Positions 46,044-54,584 of a DNA stretch of 64,000 nucleotides are shown here, one piece after another. Below the pieces are notes generated by a model that saw only the letters and a list, made by a program, of their open reading frames with translations, made no database searches and was not told the origin of the DNA. The first letter of the stretch is position 1, and every line of letters begins with the position of its first letter. This DNA comes from Bacillus sp. CH30_1T (GTDB taxonomy: Bacteria > Bacillota > Bacilli > Bacillales > Bacillaceae_B). The position numbers and the translations under genes are program-made. The stretch covers positions 248,001 through 312,000 of the forward strand of contig NZ_VTUY01000004.1 of assembly GCF_008364765.1 (NCBI RefSeq). The letters run 5' to 3'.

Positions 46044-46223
46044 ATGTTTTTAGAATCTATAGGTACCATTGGCCTGTGTGTAAAGTGTGATAATCAGATA
46101 GTAAACAAGCTATATATTTGAAAAATTTATAAGATTTAAACTTTGGAGAAATTAGAAAATTCTTCTTTACCAGTCGATTCTCCCCGTGATAAGATACTTT
46201 TTGCCGGCTTATCATAAATTGAA

Positions 46224-46252
46224 GTAAGCGATTTCCTATAGGAATTGCTTAC
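46224..46252. repeat. Inverted repeat upstream of the lipoprotein gene
   Basis: GTAAGCGATTTCC and GGAATTGCTTAC around a TATA centre. Followed by CTTCTATAC, not a T run, so an operator or mRNA leader hairpin is as likely as a terminator. Confidence 0.45.
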
Positions 46253-46299
46253 CTTCTATACTTGAACATGTTGAATGAGACAGAGAGGGGAAAACAAGT

Positions 46300-46827
46300 A
46301 TGAAAAAAGTATGGTTTTTAGGTCTGGGTCTATCATTAGCACTGGTTGGATGCTCCGATTCAGGTTCTGATGAAGCTAAAAAAGAGGAAACAACAAATGC
46401 GAAGGAAGAAAACGCAAATGTTGCTGGAGATTTAATGGATTTTTATTTGAATTTAACAACAACCGTCAATGGTGTTGATATTGATCTTAATGGATATGAA
46501 AAAGCGATTGCAGGAGAAGAGCCTCCTGCAGGAGAAGAGTTGGAAAAAATGAAGGAGGCTGCTGCAGCATCTGCAACTGATTCTGCTAAAGCAGTAGAAG
46601 GCATGGAGATTCCAGGAAGTCTTGGTGATCATAAAGATGCGGTGGAATCATTCCAATCGACCTTGACAGAATCATATAATATGAAAGCTGAAGCACTCTC
46701 TAAAGAAGGCGAAACAGATTTAACGGCAGCCAATGAAAAATTAAACGAAGCAGAAATCCAAATCAAAGAAATTCTTGATGAAGCTGGGTTAGTAAGCTCA
46801 AGCTTAATCAGTGATTTAAACGGGTAA
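46300..46827 (+). CDS. Small acidic lipoprotein of unknown function
   Basis: A 175-aa lipoprotein: signal KKVWFLGLGLSLALVG with lipobox VGC (Cys18), an acidic linker, then a helical domain (DLMDFYLNLTTTVNGVDIDL, EKMKEAAAASATDSAKAVEG, ESFQSTLTESYNMKAEALSK). It has no enzyme motif I recognise; the helical bundle resembles ligand- or partner-binding lipoproteins. GAGGGG precedes the ATG and a strong terminator follows, so it is monocistronic. Confidence 0.8.
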   Translation: MKKVWFLGLGLSLALVGCSDSGSDEAKKEETTNAKEENANVAGDLMDFYLNLTTTVNGVDIDLNGYEKAIAGEEPPAGEELEKMKEAAAASATDSAKAVEGMEIPGSLGDHKDAVESFQSTLTESYNMKAEALSKEGETDLTAANEKLNEAEIQIKEILDEAGLVSSSLISDLNG

Positions 46828-46830
46828 TCA

Positions 46831-46869
46831 AAAAAAGCGAATCCAGAACCTTCTGGATTCGCTTTTTTT
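46831..46869 (+). terminator. Lipoprotein gene terminator
   Basis: AAGCGAATCCAG/CTGGATTCGCTT stem, 6-nt loop, T7. Confidence 0.9.
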
Positions 46870-46934
46870 CGATAAACAATACGTAACCTTTTCCTTATAA
46901 ATTTCCTATATTAAAGTCGAGAGGAGGGAAAGGG

Positions 46935-47072
46935 ATGGAGACCATTATCGCTTTTGTGTCTGAGGTGGGGTTTCCGATAGTTGTCACAATGTATCTCCTG
47001 TATCGTATTGAGACGAAGCTGGATGCCGTGATTACATCGATCCAAACACTGCCACAGCAGTTAAAAGAATAA
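46935..47072 (+). CDS. YvrJ-family membrane peptide (45 aa)
   Basis: ATG 46935 follows GAGGAGGGAAAGGG. The product METIIAFVSEVGFPIVVTMY then LLYRIETKLDAVITSIQTLP is one membrane helix plus an amphipathic tail, the pattern of the YvrJ family (GFPI-V...LL-R-E-KLD), related in form to phage holin-like peptides (BhlA). The role is unknown. It sits alone between the lipoprotein gene and the 313-bp repeat element. Confidence 0.8.
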   Translation: METIIAFVSEVGFPIVVTMYLLYRIETKLDAVITSIQTLPQQLKE

Positions 47073-47075
47073 TAG

Positions 47076-47388
47076 AAGAGGCTGGGACAAAAGTTTTTTA
47101 TCCTAAGTCAAACCCGAACAAACCTGCTTCTTAGTGTGCAGAATTGTTCGGGTCTATTATTTATTTTCGAATCATTTGATTTTAGCTGTTTCCAGCGGTT
47201 GATTGGAGTGCAAGACGAAGACTCCTGCGGGAAAGTAGCTTATGTGAGACCCCGCAGGCTTGCCGAGGAGGCTCACGGGCTACCCGCGGAAAGCGTAGTC
47301 TTGCACGGAAATCATTAGCGGTATGAAGAACCTACACTTCTATTGTTTGTCTTTTTATCGTGGTTTTTTAGTTTTGTCCCAGCCTCTT
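47076..47388. repeat. 313-bp element with 17-bp terminal inverted repeats
   Basis: Ends AAGAGGCTGGGACAAAA (47076-47092) and TTTTGTCCCAGCCTCTT (47372-47388) are perfect inverted repeats. Inside are two nested palindromes: ACCCGAACAA/TTGTTCGGGT (47112-47153) and a larger GC-rich one about 47200-47310 with GCAAGAC/GTCTTGC arms and CTGCGGG, CCCGCAGG and CCCGCGG blocks. No transposase. The inner GC-rich block (ACTCCTGCGGGAAA type) is, from memory, a sequence dispersed widely in Bacillaceae genomes. The whole looks like a non-autonomous, structured interspersed repeat. Confidence 0.75.
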
Positions 47389-47527
47389 TCTTGTTTTTGG
47401 AAATCCATTAAGGTATAGGTTAAAGTGAGAACAAATGTTCCTTGGAAAGACATTTCCTTTCACGTATAACTTCATAGTTTGATATAATTTAAGGAGATAC
47501 TCATTGACCGGAGAGGAGACAACAGTG

Positions 47528-48673
47528 ATGAAATTCATTCACACCGCCGATTGGCATTTAGGTAAATTGGTTCATGGCATATATATGACAGAAGAACAAC
47601 GATACATATTAGAGGAGTTTATTGAACTTGTGAAAAAGGAAGAACCTGATGCAGTTGTCATTGCAGGTGATCTTTATGACCGATCCGTTCCTCCTACAGA
47701 AGCTGTAGAGTTGTTGGACGAAGTTTTATACCGAATTAACGTAGAATTAAAGACACCGATTGTAGCTGTTTCTGGAAATCATGATAGTGCGGAACGACTA
47801 TCATTCGGTTCATCATGGTACAAGCACAGTCAATTTCACTTAAAAGGAAAACTGACAAATGACTTTACTCCAATCACAATTAAAGGGGTTCATTTCCACT
47901 GCGTTCCTTATGCTGAACCTGGTAATGTCAGACAAATACTAGAAGACGATTCGATTAACTCCCATCATGCTGCGATGGAGGCCATTGTGAAGAGAATCGA
48001 AGAGAAAATGAAACCAGATGAGCCGCATGTTTTTGTTGGTCATGCGTTTGTGCTGGGAGGGAAAACCACAGATTCAGAGCGAACCCTTTCTGTTGGGGGA
48101 TCTGGCTGTGTCGGTGCAGATGTGTTTAAGTCCTTCCATTATTCAGCACTGGGTCATCTTCATAGTCCAGATGCTATAAAGCATGAAACAATTCGATATT
48201 CAGGGTCTCTATTAAAATACTCATTTTCTGAAGCGAGTCAGCGAAAGTCAGTGAGCATCGTAGAGATGGATGGGGATGGATCCTTCCGTTTGCGGGAAGA
48301 AGTGCTAAAGCCGAAGCAAGATATGAGAGAACTCCAGGGACTGATGGAAGAGCTTCTGGACCCTGCATTCTATCAATCCCAGAAAGTCGATGACTATCTA
48401 AAGATCACGTTACATGATGAAGGTACGTTAATCGATCCCATAAATCAATTGCGACAAGTCTATCCGAACGTCTTACATCTGGAAAGGAAAATGGATCTCA
48501 CTGATGCCAAAAAGAAAAATACTTTCAAAGTATTGGAGGATAAGAAAAGGTCGGAACTGGATATGTTTAAAGAATTCTACGGAGATATGACCACAGGTGA
48601 ATTTACCAATGAAAAGGAAGAAATCCTTAAGAACGTTATTGATAAAGCCAGAAAGGAGGTCGATCAAGTATGA
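47528..48673 (+). CDS. sbcD: Exonuclease SbcD (Mre11-type nuclease subunit)
   Basis: The nuclease half of the SbcCD complex that opens DNA hairpins and trims blocked ends. The 381-aa protein has the five metallophosphoesterase motifs: TADWHLG, GDLYDR, SGNHD, VGHAFV and LGHLH. ATG 47528 is 9 nt after AGAGGAG (GTG 47525 also possible; TTG 47504 lies upstream of the site). Its stop overlaps the sbcC start by 4 nt (ATGA), showing translational coupling. Confidence 0.96.
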   Translation: MKFIHTADWHLGKLVHGIYMTEEQRYILEEFIELVKKEEPDAVVIAGDLYDRSVPPTEAVELLDEVLYRINVELKTPIVAVSGNHDSAERLSFGSSWYKHSQFHLKGKLTNDFTPITIKGVHFHCVPYAEPGNVRQILEDDSINSHHAAMEAIVKRIEEKMKPDEPHVFVGHAFVLGGKTTDSERTLSVGGSGCVGADVFKSFHYSALGHLHSPDAIKHETIRYSGSLLKYSFSEASQRKSVSIVEMDGDGSFRLREEVLKPKQDMRELQGLMEELLDPAFYQSQKVDDYLKITLHDEGTLIDPINQLRQVYPNVLHLERKMDLTDAKKKNTFKVLEDKKRSELDMFKEFYGDMTTGEFTNEKEEILKNVIDKARKEVDQV

Positions 48674-51600
48674 AGCCTCTTCAATTAGTGATGCAAGCCT
48701 TTGGACCCTATGCAGGCAGAGAAACGATTGATTTTCGTTCGTTGGGGAACCGCACAATGTTCGTGATATCAGGGAAGACAGGGTCAGGGAAGACGACTAT
48801 CTTTGATGGAATTTCCTATGCCATTTACGGTAAAGCAAGCGGTGAAGATCGCAGTCCGACTGAACTGAGAAGTCAATTTGCAAGTAATGATGTTATTACG
48901 GAGGTAGAGCTTACATTCAGTTTAAGAGGCAGATCGTATCGTATTTGGCGCTCTCCTCAGCAGGACAAAAAGAAAGCAAGAGGAGAAGGCTACACAACCA
49001 TCAATGCCCGGTCTGAATTATACGTATATGATAAAGATGGGAAAGAACAGCTACTAGCGGCTAACGTCAGAGACGTGGATGAGAAAATCAAAGGGTTAAT
49101 TCAACTAGATGCCAATCAATTCAGGCAGATTCTTATGATTCCTCAAGGAGAGTTTCGAAAGCTCTTAACTTCAGACAGTAAAGATAAGGAGCTTATCCTG
49201 CAACGTCTATTCCATACAGAGCTTTATAAGACCATCCAGGAAAAACTGAAATCTGAGGCAGACGATTTAAAAAAGTCGGTAGAATCCTCTATGGAAGAAC
49301 GAATAAGGGAATTACTTAAAATTCATTTTGAAGAAAATGAAGAGCTTCATTCACTATTATTAGAAAATCCATTGAGAGACCACCATATTCTTCAACTTCT
49401 CCCTGCTCACATAGAAAGCATGGAAATAAGGGAGAAAGAAGTGCAGCTTAACTATGAAAGTGTGCAGGAAAAAAGAGATGCCCTCAAAAAGCAGCTTCAA
49501 GAGGCAGAAGGATTGGTCAATCAGTACGAACTTCAAGAAAAACTAAGAGCTGAGAAAGAATCCCTTTTAAAATTAAAGCCTGAAATCGAATCAATCGATA
49601 GGGGCATTTTATTAGCCCAGCGAGCCTCCCGTTTAGTTCCACAAGATGAGTATTGCCATAAACTTAATCGAAACTTGAAGGAACTGAAGGGTCAATTAGC
49701 TCAACTTATAGAAGAAAAGAATGAAATTTCAGAAAAGCTTATATCAGCTAAAGAAACATTCAAGGAAGAAAAAAATAACGAAAATCTCAGAGACGACATT
49801 TCAAAGAAAATCACTCAACTTGAAGAAATGGAAAAAGATATAGATTCTCTGGATATGTTGATGAAAGATACTAAAGAAATGAGAGAAAGATATGAGCAAC
49901 AGCAAGACATCGTCCAAAAACTGACAGAGCAGATTTCATTTTTACAAGAAGGTATAAAATCCAGGGAGAATCGACTTGAAGAAGGCGAAAATGGTCAAGC
50001 AGATTTATTTCAATTTGAAAAATCTTTGCAAGAGAATCAATCCTTTTTAGAACAGGTAAATGAAATAGAGAAGTTGGATCAAAAATTTCAAATTGTCTAT
50101 ATTCAAGAGCAAAAATTAAAAGAACAGTATCGTCACCTTCAGAGACAAAGGTTGGATGCGTCAGAAACTCTGGCTCATTTGGAAGAAAAGTGGCACTCTG
50201 CTCAAGCTGCACACCTCGCAAAAGGGCTGGTTGACCACGCTCCTTGCCCCGTTTGTGGCTCAGAGCATCATCCTCACCCAGCCGCCAGTGTTGATTCGTT
50301 ACCCTCTCAGGAAGATTTGAAAGTGGCGAAGGAAAAGCAGGAGGAACTCAACCAGAAAGAGAAAAGGATGAGCCTTGCGATCGCTCAAGAGGAAACAAAA
50401 ATGCAGGGTATTCAGGAACAGATAGACGATTTCGTTCGAAAAATTCGTGAAAAGAAAAGCGACTTTAATCGGAACGAAATAGATGATACTCTATCTCAAG
50501 TGAAATCAGAGATTGAAGCCTTGAAAAGTACAATGGCTGAAAAGAAAAGTGAAGTCGAACAATCAAAGGTAATGAGGGAAGAAGTAAGAAAAGGAAGGGA
50601 AAAGCTAGAAGAACTGGACGGCTCAAGATTGAAAAATCTAGACAAGCTACAGGGGCTGAACACTCTGTTCCTTACGAAGGATACTACCCTTCAAAAAGTG
50701 AAGGAAGATATTCCTTATGAGCTCCGATCAAAAGATCAATTTAACAAAGTGTTAAAAGAGCAGAAGCAAAAAAGAGAAGAATTGAAGACGGCATACGAGC
50801 GTGCCCAGAAGCAATACTATGAGCTTGAGAACATGTATAGCGTAAAAGAGTCACAAGTGAGTGACAATGACACCCATATTGAAAAAGTTAATGCAGAGTT
50901 GAAAACAGAACGTGAAGCATTTCTTACGCTTCTTACAGAACAAGGTTTTTCAAACTATAAAGCATTCCAGGAAGCTAAAAAGTCTGAAGCAGAAATCCTG
51001 GGTCTTCAAGAAAAAGTGAAGACGTATGGTGAAGACCTGCGTTCCGTTTCCGATCGTCTACATGACATCGAAAAGCATTTACAGGATAAACATAAGCCTG
51101 ATGTGAAAAGCATTGAAGAAAACATATCTCGTGTTACCGAGGAACTTAAGCTTGTAAATGATAAACTTAATAAAATCATGACAAATACGAAAGAGAATAA
51201 GCTTATTCTTGCAAGGGTGACATCCATTAATGAAGGAATAAAGCATTTAGAATCCAGATATCAAATGGTCGGGCATCTGGCAGAAGTGGCCCGGGGGCAA
51301 AATGCAAATCGCATAACATTTGAAAGATATGTGCTTGCATCATTCCTCGAAGATATTCTTCAAGTGGCAAATGAACGATTAATCAAAATGACGTCCGGGC
51401 GATATCAGCTGATTCGAAAAACGGATAGAAGCAAAGGAAACGTCCAGAGTGGTTTAGAGCTTCTCATATTTGATCAGTACACAGGTCAGGAACGACACGT
51501 TAAAACGTTATCCGGAGGGGAGAGCTTCAAGGCATCGTTAGCATTGGCCCTCGGACTTGCAGATGTCGTGCAGCAGTATGCAGGTGGCGTCTCACTTGAA

Positions 51601-51804
51601 ACAATGTTTATTGATGAAGGATTTGGAACACTGGACCCGGAATCTCTGGACCATGCAATTGAAGCACTGATGGACATTCAAAGCAGTGGCCGACTAGTAG
51701 GGTTGATTTCACACGTTCCAGAGTTAAAAGAGAGAATCGACGCCAGATTAGAGGTCATATCCTCTCAAAGCGGAAGCATGACGGAATTTCAATTTCTTGC
51801 TTAG
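48670..51804 (+). CDS. sbcC: Exonuclease SbcC (Rad50-type ATPase subunit)
   Basis: SMC-like ATPase partner of SbcD. The 1044-aa protein has Walker A ISGKTGSGKTTIFDGISYA near residue 35, Q-loop MIPQGEFRKLL, two long coiled coils (about 180-500 and 550-860), a zinc hook CPVC at Cys526-Cys529, and a C-terminal lobe with signature LSGGESFKASLALALGLAD and Walker B FIDEGFGTLD. It begins at the ATGA overlap with sbcD. No terminator is seen immediately after. Confidence 0.97.
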   Translation: MKPLQLVMQAFGPYAGRETIDFRSLGNRTMFVISGKTGSGKTTIFDGISYAIYGKASGEDRSPTELRSQFASNDVITEVELTFSLRGRSYRIWRSPQQDKKKARGEGYTTINARSELYVYDKDGKEQLLAANVRDVDEKIKGLIQLDANQFRQILMIPQGEFRKLLTSDSKDKELILQRLFHTELYKTIQEKLKSEADDLKKSVESSMEERIRELLKIHFEENEELHSLLLENPLRDHHILQLLPAHIESMEIREKEVQLNYESVQEKRDALKKQLQEAEGLVNQYELQEKLRAEKESLLKLKPEIESIDRGILLAQRASRLVPQDEYCHKLNRNLKELKGQLAQLIEEKNEISEKLISAKETFKEEKNNENLRDDISKKITQLEEMEKDIDSLDMLMKDTKEMRERYEQQQDIVQKLTEQISFLQEGIKSRENRLEEGENGQADLFQFEKSLQENQSFLEQVNEIEKLDQKFQIVYIQEQKLKEQYRHLQRQRLDASETLAHLEEKWHSAQAAHLAKGLVDHAPCPVCGSEHHPHPAASVDSLPSQEDLKVAKEKQEELNQKEKRMSLAIAQEETKMQGIQEQIDDFVRKIREKKSDFNRNEIDDTLSQVKSEIEALKSTMAEKKSEVEQSKVMREEVRKGREKLEELDGSRLKNLDKLQGLNTLFLTKDTTLQKVKEDIPYELRSKDQFNKVLKEQKQKREELKTAYERAQKQYYELENMYSVKESQVSDNDTHIEKVNAELKTEREAFLTLLTEQGFSNYKAFQEAKKSEAEILGLQEKVKTYGEDLRSVSDRLHDIEKHLQDKHKPDVKSIEENISRVTEELKLVNDKLNKIMTNTKENKLILARVTSINEGIKHLESRYQMVGHLAEVARGQNANRITFERYVLASFLEDILQVANERLIKMTSGRYQLIRKTDRSKGNVQSGLELLIFDQYTGQERHVKTLSGGESFKASLALALGLADVVQQYAGGVSLETMFIDEGFGTLDPESLDHAIEALMDIQSSGRLVGLISHVPELKERIDARLEVISSQSGSMTEFQFLA

Positions 51805-51822
51805 GCTTATAGTTTAATGCAT

Positions 51823-52275
51823 TTCTTAAGGGGATACTATGAACCGATGGGCACAGCATTCATCCCAAATATAAGTATTGATAAAAAATCCTGGACTACA
51901 TTTAAACTTTTGACGAAGTAGCCTAAAATAAAATATAAGAAAGAAAAAGGTGATTTTCCCACATTTTCACTTGAAGTCAGCGTGAAAGCAGAGCTAATTG
52001 AAAAATTACAGGAGGCTCCATATAAAGAAGTGAAAAGTACACTGGAAAAGTCTTTGGAAAATGAAATTGAAAAAGTGTATAACATTGGGCTGGACAAACA
52101 AGTGGATTTACTGAATGTAGGTGAAAAATGGTATAGGTACCATCCACCAAAGTTTAGGAAGCTTGAAGAACAGCCTTCATTTTATTTAACAGGCAATTCA
52201 TTAGACAAAGTGAAAGTAAAGGTGGATATCACTCATTTCAACGCATATCGTTACGATCACAAAAGCTTGGAATAA
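51823..52275 (+). pseudogene. Remnant of a spore germination protein C-type (Ger(x)C) gene
   Basis: One frame reads HFLRGYYEPMGTAFIPNISI, then DKKSWTTFKLLTK, a TAG stop at 51919-51921, and after it KIKYKKEKGDFPTFSLEVSV and on through VYNIGLDKQVDLLNVGEKWY to DSLKKVKVKV-like DSLDKVKVKVDITHF. This matches the C-terminal third of GerAC-family lipoproteins (germinant receptor C subunits), whose full size is about 370-400 aa. The N-terminal two thirds, signal peptide and start are missing and gerA/gerB partners are absent, so this is a decayed gene end. The stop is TAG, so selenocysteine is not involved. Confidence 0.75.
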
Positions 52276-52284
52276 GATTAAGGC

Positions 52285-52318
52285 GGAAAAACACCAAAAT
52301 AAATTGGTGTTTTTCCCA
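52285..52318 (+). terminator. Terminator after the gerC remnant
   Basis: GGAAAAACACCAA/TTGGTGTTTTTCC stem with a 6-nt loop. Confidence 0.75.
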
Positions 52319-52388
52319 TTTTCTCTTTTATTTTCCAGATCAATTGAATACCATGGAAATAGTAATAATTTGAATGGAGGCATCATTG

Positions 52389-52685
52389 ATGAAAATAAGT
52401 ATTTACATATTATTATTGTTAGTATCTGCCGTAGTTGCAATTGGATGGAGCTGGAAGAGACTGTTGGATTTCAATACCTATAAAAAACCATTCTTGGAGG
52501 GAGTCGCTCTTCAATTTTTATTTCTTCTTTTTGCATCGGTATGGTGGCTCATTACAGAGGATACTTCAGATGGTGTCATAGGTGTTTTCTATTATTTTCT
52601 TGCTTTCCTTACGATAATGGTCGTTCATGGTTTTACCCTGCACTATTTATTTTCTAAGAAAAAAATGCAGGAACGGGAAGAATGA
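52389..52685 (+). CDS. Hypothetical three-helix membrane protein
   Basis: A 98-aa protein with three hydrophobic segments (about 2-20, 36-55, 63-86) and a basic C-terminus. ATG 52389 lies 8 nt after GGAGG; an in-frame TTG at 52374 lies before it. The C-terminal end overlaps the coaW start by 4 nt (ATGA), so the two genes are translationally coupled. I do not recognise a family. Confidence 0.7.
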   Translation: MKISIYILLLLVSAVVAIGWSWKRLLDFNTYKKPFLEGVALQFLFLLFASVWWLITEDTSDGVIGVFYYFLAFLTIMVVHGFTLHYLFSKKKMQEREE

Positions 52686-53503
52686 GTGTGATCGGGGTCG
52701 ATGCTGGTGGAACGTTAACCAAGATCGTGTATGAGGAAAATGGCGGGCTTCATTTTAAAACCTTTTCTAGTGAGCAGCAAGAGAGTGTGCTGCAGTGGCT
52801 TACAATCCTGGCCCAAAATCATAAGCTTTATATAACGGGAGGAAAAGCAGAGAAGTGGGGAGAAACCTTTCCTCAAGCACGTATTGTTGGAGAATTCGAA
52901 GCGGTATGCAGTGGAGCTAAACTTCTCCTTAAAGAGGAAAAAAGTGACCTGAAACAGTTCATCCTCATAAATATAGGTACAGGGACGTCTTTTTTTAAGG
53001 TTGATGAAAACGGATGTGAAAGATTACTTGGTAGTGGATTAGGGGGAGGAACCTTTATGGGATTGGGAGGTTTACTAACTGGAGAATCTGACTATCACGA
53101 GCTGGTACGATTATCAAAAGAAGGCAAACGAGAACTAGTTGATTTATCAGTGAGAGACATTTATGAGGCAATGAATTCTCCAGTGCCTGAACATTTGACA
53201 GCTGCTAATTTTGCTAAAGGGGATTCATCTTTTAAGAAAACAGACAAACTGCGGGCTCTATCGAATATGATAGCAGAAACCATTATTCTACTTGCATCTC
53301 AAGCGTCTCAAGCAAATAAGTTAGAGCATTTCGTGTTTATTGGAAGTACGTTGAAATCAAATCCTGCTTTAAAAGAGGACCTTTCACAATTTCAAGATAT
53401 GTTATCCTACACCCCTATTTTTCCAGATAAAGGTGCATACGCTGTAAGTCTGGGAGCCTTTAATGTTGGATGGGAAGCAGAGCATTCACAAAATAGACAA
53501 TGA
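52682..53503 (+). CDS. coaW: Type II pantothenate kinase
   Basis: Phosphorylates pantothenate in the first step of coenzyme A synthesis. The 273-aa protein has the ASKHA nucleotide-fold features GVDAGGTLTKIVYEE, the acidic FEAVCSGAKLLL, NIGTGTSFF (phosphate 2) and GLGGGTFMGLGGLLTG (type II hallmark). Type II kinases, as in Staphylococcus aureus, are not feedback-inhibited by CoA. Start overlaps the upstream membrane-protein gene. Confidence 0.93.
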   Translation: MSVIGVDAGGTLTKIVYEENGGLHFKTFSSEQQESVLQWLTILAQNHKLYITGGKAEKWGETFPQARIVGEFEAVCSGAKLLLKEEKSDLKQFILINIGTGTSFFKVDENGCERLLGSGLGGGTFMGLGGLLTGESDYHELVRLSKEGKRELVDLSVRDIYEAMNSPVPEHLTAANFAKGDSSFKKTDKLRALSNMIAETIILLASQASQANKLEHFVFIGSTLKSNPALKEDLSQFQDMLSYTPIFPDKGAYAVSLGAFNVGWEAEHSQNRQ

Positions 53504-53585
53504 ATATTGCCTCTGCTGATTGTTTTTTAATCCCCTTTTTACTAACATAGAATGGGAGATATAGATAAAGTCGGAGGAGATAAAG

Positions 53586-54182
53586 ATGTCAAAAACTAAA
53601 CCATTCATTGTGGTGATGACCCTCATCGGTATTCTCCTTGCAGGTTGCAGTAATAGTAACTTTCAAGCAGAAACAGATTATGAAGTGAAAGAGTTTTCTT
53701 ATACTAATCAAAATAATCAAGAAGTCGGTTTGAATGATTTGAAAGGACAAGTCTGGATCGCAGATTTCATATTCACGAATTGTGAAACAGTTTGTCCACC
53801 AATGACATTTAATTTAACGAAGCTTCAAGAACAGCTGAAAGAAGAAGGGGTAGAGGACTACAAAATCGTTTCCTTTAGCGTGGATCCTGAAAATGATACA
53901 CCGGACGCATTAAAAGAATATATTTCAAACTTTGAAGCAGATACAAGTAAATGGGAACTACTTACAGGCTATGAATTTGACGAGGTAAAGGACCTTGCGG
54001 AACATTCCTTCCGCTCGATTGTAGCCGACGATCCTAATTCCGATCAGATGATTCATAGTACCAGCTTCTACTTGGTGAATCAAAAAGGTACAGTTGTCAA
54101 AACGTATAGTGGCAATAGTGACGTCCCATACGATGAAATTGTCGGAGATATGAAAACATTGATTGATGAGGGATCTGAATAG
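53586..54182 (+). CDS. Sco1/SenC-family copper chaperone lipoprotein
   Basis: A 198-aa membrane lipoprotein: signal with lipobox LAGC (Cys22), then a thioredoxin-fold Sco domain with the copper motif FTNCETVCPPM (CxxxC), FSVDPENDTPD and the distal His in MIHSTSFYLVN. Such proteins insert copper into the CuA site of cytochrome c oxidase (B. subtilis YpmQ/ScoA). GGAGGAG precedes the ATG; monocistronic with a terminator. Confidence 0.93.
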   Translation: MSKTKPFIVVMTLIGILLAGCSNSNFQAETDYEVKEFSYTNQNNQEVGLNDLKGQVWIADFIFTNCETVCPPMTFNLTKLQEQLKEEGVEDYKIVSFSVDPENDTPDALKEYISNFEADTSKWELLTGYEFDEVKDLAEHSFRSIVADDPNSDQMIHSTSFYLVNQKGTVVKTYSGNSDVPYDEIVGDMKTLIDEGSE

Positions 54183-54193
54183 ACTTTTTCGAA

Positions 54194-54228
54194 GGAGAAT
54201 CACAGCATGAATGGTGATTCTCTTTTTT
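54194..54228 (+). terminator. Sco gene terminator
   Basis: GGAGAATCAC/GTGATTCTCT stem followed by T6. Confidence 0.85.
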
Positions 54229-54422
54229 CTATTGAATTCCAATTCCAAAATCAGGGTTTTAAGGTATATAATGATGGAATAAGAGCCGTTATGTTGTGTA
54301 TTTTGTATTTCAAAGTTTAGACCTAATGGAATGGTGAAGCAGGATTGTGATAAAGTAAAAGAAACGCAACTAAATTAAAGGGTAGCAGGTGAAGTAACAT
54401 TCGAAACTCAAAAGGTATGATG

Positions 54423-54569
54423 ATGTTTGATATAGCCATAACGCTATTTATATTGATATGGGTATTGAAATCCTTTTCAGATGGAGATGTATGGAAGGGG
54501 ATCTTATTCACCATTTGTTTTGCCATAATGGGCGGCGTCCTATTTTTCCGGTTCAAAAAGAAACGATAG
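54423..54569 (+). CDS. 48-aa two-helix membrane protein upstream of selB
   Basis: Three ATGs in a row (54417, 54420, 54423) follow AAAAGG; 54423 has the best distance. The product starts MFDIAITLFILIWVLKSFSD and continues with GDVWKGILFTICFAIMGGVL and FFRFKKKR: two membrane helices and a basic end. It stops 15 bp before selB on the same strand. I do not recognise a family. Coding is supported by the start context, clean helices and stop placement. Confidence 0.6.
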   Translation: MFDIAITLFILIWVLKSFSDGDVWKGILFTICFAIMGGVLFFRFKKKR

Positions 54570-54584
54570 AAAGAAGGTGAGAGG

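Larger units (their letters stand above)
45997..46299. other. selC-lipoprotein intergenic region
   Basis: Holds the minus-strand selC promoter and, nearer the lipoprotein gene, a palindrome at 46224-46252. No coding frame is credible. Confidence 0.6.

Noticed and set aside
47136..47318. 60-aa frame inside the 313-bp repeat element
   Set aside because: It runs through nested palindromes, has no ribosome binding site and reads as low-credibility sequence.
51919..51921. In-frame stop in the gerC-like frame as a Sec codon
   Set aside because: The codon is TAG, and most of the gene is missing, so decay is the simpler reading.
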